Shown piece by piece: positions 7,036-9,607 of a stretch of 9,607 nucleotides of DNA (its first letter is position 1; each line of letters opens with the position of its first letter). The position numbers and the translations under genes were made by a program. This DNA comes from an uncultured Azospirillum sp. (GTDB taxonomy: Bacteria; Pseudomonadota; Alphaproteobacteria; RF32; CAG-239). The DNA lies in the NCBI GenBank assembly GCA_947383875.1, contig CANDEX010000059.1:1-9607 (forward strand). Direction: 5' to 3'. The notes under the pieces were generated by a model that was given only the letters and a program-made list of their open reading frames with translations, did not search any database and had not been told where the DNA came from.

Positions 7036-8397
7036 CTATAAGGGAATAGAAATGAGTACCCTCAAGCCTCCTATAGGACTATCCTGGAGTTCAATTTTTC
7101 CTCCATGAGAAGTTATCACATCTTTGGCAATCGACAGCCCCAAACCGACACCGCCGGTCTCTTTATTGCGAGATTCCTCCAAACGGTAGAAAGCCTTAAA
7201 GACTTCTTCCCGTTTATCTGCCGGAATACCCGGTCCATCATCATCTACAACAATTTCCATCTTACGATCATTGCTTTCCAAATCCACGGATACAGTTTTA
7301 CCATATTTGAAAGCATTGCCGATAATATTAGTCATGGCTCGTTTCAATGCCTGCTCACGTCCTTGAATTGCACTGACTTGATCATTTGTTTTATAACGGA
7401 TCATCGCATTTTGATTACGAAACTTATTTAAAACACTCAAAATCAGCTCATTCATATCAACAAACGCTGCTTTTTCACCACCTTCACCACTGACAAAAGC
7501 CAAATAACCGTCAAGCATCTTTTCCATCTCGTCAATATCGCTCAACAAATCTTTCTGCTCCTGCGGATCCGGCAACATAGTCGCCTGCAGCTTCATTCTG
7601 GTCAATGGTGTCCGCAAGTCATGCGAAACACCGGCCAACATCTGTGTCCGTTCACTAATCTGACGTTGAATACGCTCTTTCATTTTAATAAAAGCAATAG
7701 CCGCCTTGCGCACCTCAGATGAACCATAAGGTTTGAAATCTTTGTTATCAATACCTTTACCAAAATCTTCTGCAACTTGAGCCAACTCAGCAATAGAACG
7801 AACTTGTATGCGCAGGAACAAAACTGCCACTAAAAACAACAACATTGACGTTCCGACCATCCAAGCCACAAAACCAAATATCGACGTTGAGAAAATATTT
7901 TTTGAAGAAGTTTCAAACTTAAACAATCGCTTTGGCGTATCCACAAAAACAGTCATATTTCTGTCACCTGATTTCCCAATATAAATACTGGTCAAATAAT
8001 CAGGAAATTTACGGCGTAAATCACTTTCCAAAAATCCTGTTACCAGCTCATTGTGACGACTGACTTTATTAATAATTCTGTGCTTATCTTTATTCAGATA
8101 AACACTGACACTCATGTCTAACGTCTCATCTGAAACTTTTTTAATCTCTTGCAGTTTTTCCGGTGATTGTTCAATCAATTGCATCACAAAAGACATATCA
8201 GAAGTCAGGTTGTTCGACAGACGTTTACCGACACGCCCCCAAGTTCCGTCAAAAAAAGCAACAATGGAAACAACTTGCACCACAATCAACGGAATAAAAA
8301 TCAATAACATTGTGCGGAAAAATAAAGTCTTCGGCAAAAGCTTATACTTCAAATAACGCAAAGTGTTATCGACTTTTTCAGGAAATTTCAATCGCAT
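7036..8397 (-). CDS. EnvZ-like sensor histidine kinase
   Basis: This 453-residue inner-membrane kinase should sense an envelope or osmotic signal, autophosphorylate, and pass phosphate to an OmpR-type regulator. Membrane helix 1 is at about 28-49, a periplasmic domain of about 120 residues follows, and helix 2 is at about 173-195. A HAMP linker (about 195-247) leads to the H-box QMLAGVSHDLRTPLTRMKL with phospho-accepting H259, close to the EnvZ H-box. The ATPase domain is complete: N-box NIIGNAFKYGK at 357-367, G1 DDDGPGIP at 385-392, F-box-like FKAFYRLE and G2 GGVGLGLSI at 415-423. The ATG at 8397 is preceded by GAGGAG at 7 bases, which I prefer to the TTG at 8451. The probable partner regulator lies upstream at 9190-9562, but 792 bp separate them, whereas ompR-envZ genes usually abut. 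Confidence 0.95.
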   Translation of the reverse strand: MRLKFPEKVDNTLRYLKYKLLPKTLFFRTMLLIFIPLIVVQVVSIVAFFDGTWGRVGKRLSNNLTSDMSFVMQLIEQSPEKLQEIKKVSDETLDMSVSVYLNKDKHRIINKVSRHNELVTGFLESDLRRKFPDYLTSIYIGKSGDRNMTVFVDTPKRLFKFETSSKNIFSTSIFGFVAWMVGTSMLLFLVAVLFLRIQVRSIAELAQVAEDFGKGIDNKDFKPYGSSEVRKAAIAFIKMKERIQRQISERTQMLAGVSHDLRTPLTRMKLQATMLPDPQEQKDLLSDIDEMEKMLDGYLAFVSGEGGEKAAFVDMNELILSVLNKFRNQNAMIRYKTNDQVSAIQGREQALKRAMTNIIGNAFKYGKTVSVDLESNDRKMEIVVDDDGPGIPADKREEVFKAFYRLEESRNKETGGVGLGLSIAKDVITSHGGKIELQDSPIGGLRVLISIPL

Positions 8398-8508
8398 ATA
8401 TTTACTCCTCAAATCAATAACTGCGCCTATCTTAGAATCATTCTCAACCAAATACCAGCAAAATAATCATCCGCCCCAAAACGAAAAATTACAAATTACT
8501 ACAAAAGA

Positions 8509-8537
8509 TTGACAAGCGCACCCTCTTATTTTATTGT
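8509..8537 (+). promoter_or_regulatory. Consensus sigma70-type promoter before the structured RNA
   Basis: TTGACA (8509-8514), a 17-base spacer and TATTGT (8532-8537) predict a start near 8544-8546. That is exactly where the long stem of the candidate RNA begins, so promoter and RNA appear to be one unit. Confidence 0.75.
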
Positions 8538-8544
8538 CATGTCA

Positions 8545-8650
8545 AGAGCTCAAAACTCTTCTACAAGAATTAATGAAGCCCACTTATGTGGGAGTCCGTC
8601 CGAATATATTGAATAGGCGGGTAGTTGCTTGTAGACTATTTTGAGCTCCC
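8545..8650 (+). ncRNA. Candidate structured RNA or leader, multi-branch fold
   Basis: The segment 8546-8567 pairs with 8628-8648. GAGCTCAAAA with TTTTGAGCTC gives 10 bp and CTACAAG with CTTGTAG gives 7 more, with a small internal loop between. Two inner hairpins fill the junction: CCCAC-TTAT-GTGGG (about 8579-8592) and CCGTC with GGCGG (about 8596-8620), which has a 15-base loop. The start coincides with a consensus promoter. There is no U-rich terminator after the outer stem. The RNA may therefore be a leader for the helix-turn-helix frame that begins about 40 bases later, or be processed. I match it to no riboswitch or ribozyme consensus I know. The inverted ends could alternatively mark a small mobile element. 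Confidence 0.55.
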
Positions 8651-8688
8651 ACACCTTATTTCAAATCAAAAAAACACAAGGACAAATC

Positions 8689-8919
8689 ATAAACAAACAA
8701 AGAAAAGACGTTTTAAACCGCTTCTATAAAGACTGCGGGCTGGAACTATTTAAACTTAGAACCGAACACAGATTAAACCTGATTAAATTGAGCCATAAAA
8801 CATTAATCCCCGCTGCCAAACTTGACCGGTTAGAGAGAGGAGAATGCCGCGAACCTTGAACATTGTGCAAACTGATTGCTTTCTACGGCAGATTAATCCA
8901 GATAAAACTAACCGAATAA
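8689..8919 (+). pseudogene. Broken helix-turn-helix (Xre/Cro-like) regulator gene
   Basis: One frame from 8689 to the TAA at 8917 encodes about 75 residues resembling a small helix-turn-helix repressor. It has LELFKLRTEHRLNLIKLSHK, then LIPAAKLDRLERGE, and after an internal stop TLCKLIAFYGRLIQIKLTE. Two lesions are visible. A good AAGGA ribosome-binding site (8678-8682) is followed at 6 bases by ATA (8689) where ATG is expected. An in-frame TGA interrupts the frame at 8857-8859, just before TLCKLI, where I would expect a tryptophan or similar residue. Both fit single G-to-A changes. TGA is a real stop elsewhere here (the nuclease gene), so recoding is unlikely. An open frame begins at a TTG at 8641, but that lies inside the RNA stem. 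Confidence 0.6.
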
Positions 8920-8940
8920 CATAACCCTAAGGTTACCATA

Positions 8941-8994
8941 CGACAAAAGTTCAAAGAACGAGCAAACTCGCTACTAAAAAACTTGGATAGCGAG
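8941..8994. repeat. 54-bp direct repeat, copy A
   Basis: It matches 9041-9094 over its whole length, with strongest identity at CGACAAAAGTTCA and AAAAACTTGGATAGCGAG. Copy A also contains a 7-bp inverted repeat, CTCGCTA (8967-8973) with TAGCGAG (8988-8994). Confidence 0.8.
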
Positions 8995-8996
8995 TC

Positions 8997-9025
8997 GAGT
9001 AATAAGATTTTAGGGTGGCAAAAGC
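8997..9025. repeat. Intergenic repeat element, truncated copy
   Basis: These 29 bases match 195-223 with one mismatch, but the right half of the hairpin seen at 224-260 is missing here. The fragment lies between the two copies of the 54-bp repeat, suggesting a nested or composite element. Confidence 0.7.
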
Positions 9026-9040
9026 TAAATCCCACAAAGA

Positions 9041-9094
9041 CGACAAAAGTTCAGAGAATGAGTAAAATCTCCCCCCAAAAACTTGGATAGCGAG
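9041..9094. repeat. 54-bp direct repeat, copy B
   Basis: Second copy of 8941-8994, starting exactly 100 bp later. The middle is diverged (a C run replaces the left arm of copy A's inverted repeat), so the small stem is lost while both ends are conserved. Confidence 0.8.
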
Positions 9095-9166
9095 CATAAT
9101 ACGCCGTTAATTTTTTTCGACGTGTACATATAGCTACACGAGAACAAAAATTAACAAGTAGTATGC
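9094..9166. repeat. Long imperfect hairpin after the regulator gene
   Basis: GTTAATTTTTTTCGACGTGTA (in part, 9106-9126) pairs with 9135-9155 around an 8-base loop. The flanks GCATAATAC and GTATGC extend the palindrome. It lies just downstream of the response regulator stop on the leftward strand. It may stabilise or end that transcript, but it lacks a clean terminal U run; it could instead be part of the adjacent repeat element. Confidence 0.55.
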
Positions 9167-9189
9167 CACTAGACAAGTTTTTTCCCCTG

Positions 9190-9562
9190 TTATTCGGGAA
9201 GCAACATATATCCCTTCCCCCTCACAGTCTGCAAATAACGGGGGTTCTTAGAATCTTTTTCTATTTTTTTGCGCAAACGCGTAATTTGCACATCTATGGA
9301 ACGCGGACTTTGCCCCGCACCTAAAATATCAGCCAATTTCTCACGTGAAAACACTTGCCCGGTTTTCTGTCCGAGAACCGACAACAAAAGCTGCTCAACC
9401 GGAGTTATATGGATAATCTGATTCTGCTTGGTAGAGAGCTCTTTCTTCTCCAAATCATACAGACATAATCCCAAATCCAAAATTTGTTTTTCCGCAAAAG
9501 CTTCTTTGGGCGCACGACGCAAGATATTTTTAATGCGCAGCACTAACTCTTTCGGTTCAAAA
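9190..9562 (-). CDS. OmpR-family response regulator, C-terminal part (5' end missing)
   Basis: Only the last 124 or so residues are present. They start at FEPKELVLRIKNILRR, the end of the receiver domain, normally preceded by the conserved KP. The winged-helix DNA-binding domain follows: ITPVEQLLLSVLGQKTGQVFSREKLADILG, then RSIDVQITRLRKKIEKD, NPRYLQTVRGKGYMLLPE and a TAA stop. RSIDVQI and the VRGKGY wing are typical of OmpR-like regulators that bind promoters after phosphorylation. The receiver with its phospho-accepting aspartate is off the true sequence end. The apparent start Met-Cys-Ser-Ser-Asp-Leu is translated sequencing adapter, not protein. The EnvZ-like kinase 792 bp downstream on the same strand is the probable partner. 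Confidence 0.93.
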
Positions 9563-9607
9563 AGATCGGAAGAGCACACGTCTGAACTCCAGTCACTAAG
9601 GTCAATC
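9563..9607. other. Illumina TruSeq adapter and index (artefact)
   Basis: From 9563 the sequence starts AGATCGGAAGAGCACACGTC and continues as the standard TruSeq adapter to 9596. Eight bases, TAAGGTCA, occupy the index position, and ATC begins the next adapter part. This is untrimmed library sequence and should be masked. Confidence 0.98.

Noticed and set aside
8641..8859. Intact 72-residue HTH protein starting at TTG 8641
   Set aside because: The TTG lies inside the right arm of the RNA stem with no ribosome-binding site. The likeness starts later, at about 8689, and continues past the TGA, so a broken gene fits better.
8857..8859. TGA recoded as tryptophan
   Set aside because: The nuclease gene ends in TGA immediately before the rplU promoter, and obgE uses TGG for Trp, so TGA acts as a stop in this genome.
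8941..9094. CRISPR array
   Set aside because: Only two long, diverged repeats are present, with a 46-bp gap made of another repeat; there is no regular spacer pattern and no cas gene.

Overview
This window reads as metagenomic DNA from a Gram-negative, moderately AT-rich bacterium, most likely an alphaproteobacterium. The case rests on the rplU-rpmA-obgE-rsfS cluster, an EnvZ/OmpR-type two-component pair, a lipobox protein and a VirB2/TrbC-type pilin; no rRNA or other taxonomic marker is present, so the placement is an inference. The right edge (9563-9607) is Illumina TruSeq adapter plus index, so the true genomic sequence stops at 9562 and the right edge is probably a contig end. The left edge begins inside a 138-bp repeat that recurs at 4470-4607, the kind of place where an assembly breaks.

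Layout. 1-273: repeat copy 1 (leftward promoter and terminator) and a hairpin repeat. 274-2489: leftward housekeeping cluster rplU, rpmA, obgE, rsfS, with a strong promoter before rplU and a hairpin terminator between rpmA and obgE. 2521-2976: a secreted thermonuclease-like protein. 3142-3990: a rightward lipoprotein of unknown function, convergent with a leftward VirB2-like pilin (4084-4440) across a shared bidirectional terminator. 4470-4607: repeat copy 2, which is the pilin's promoter region plus the terminator of the gene behind it. 4673-6862: a large acidic cytoplasmic protein with a Glu-Pro tract of about 114 residues and an unrecognised C-terminal domain. 7036-8397: EnvZ-like histidine kinase. 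8398-9189: a 792-bp stretch with no intact gene, holding a consensus promoter, a strongly folded candidate RNA, a broken helix-turn-helix gene and several dispersed repeats. 9190-9562: C-terminal part of an OmpR-family response regulator, the probable partner of the kinase.

How they fit. The ribosome-assembly genes (L21, L27, ObgE, RsfS) form a conventional growth cluster. The regulator and kinase are probably an ompR-envZ-type pair that has been separated by inserted accessory DNA. The pilin has no other secretion genes beside it, but its promoter/terminator cassette is repeated at the left edge pointing off the window, suggesting dispersed near-identical pilin copies. Best candidates for something undescribed are the promoter-RNA-HTH unit at 8509-8919, the duplicated pilin promoter cassette with its operator-like inverted repeat, and the acidic Glu-Pro protein.
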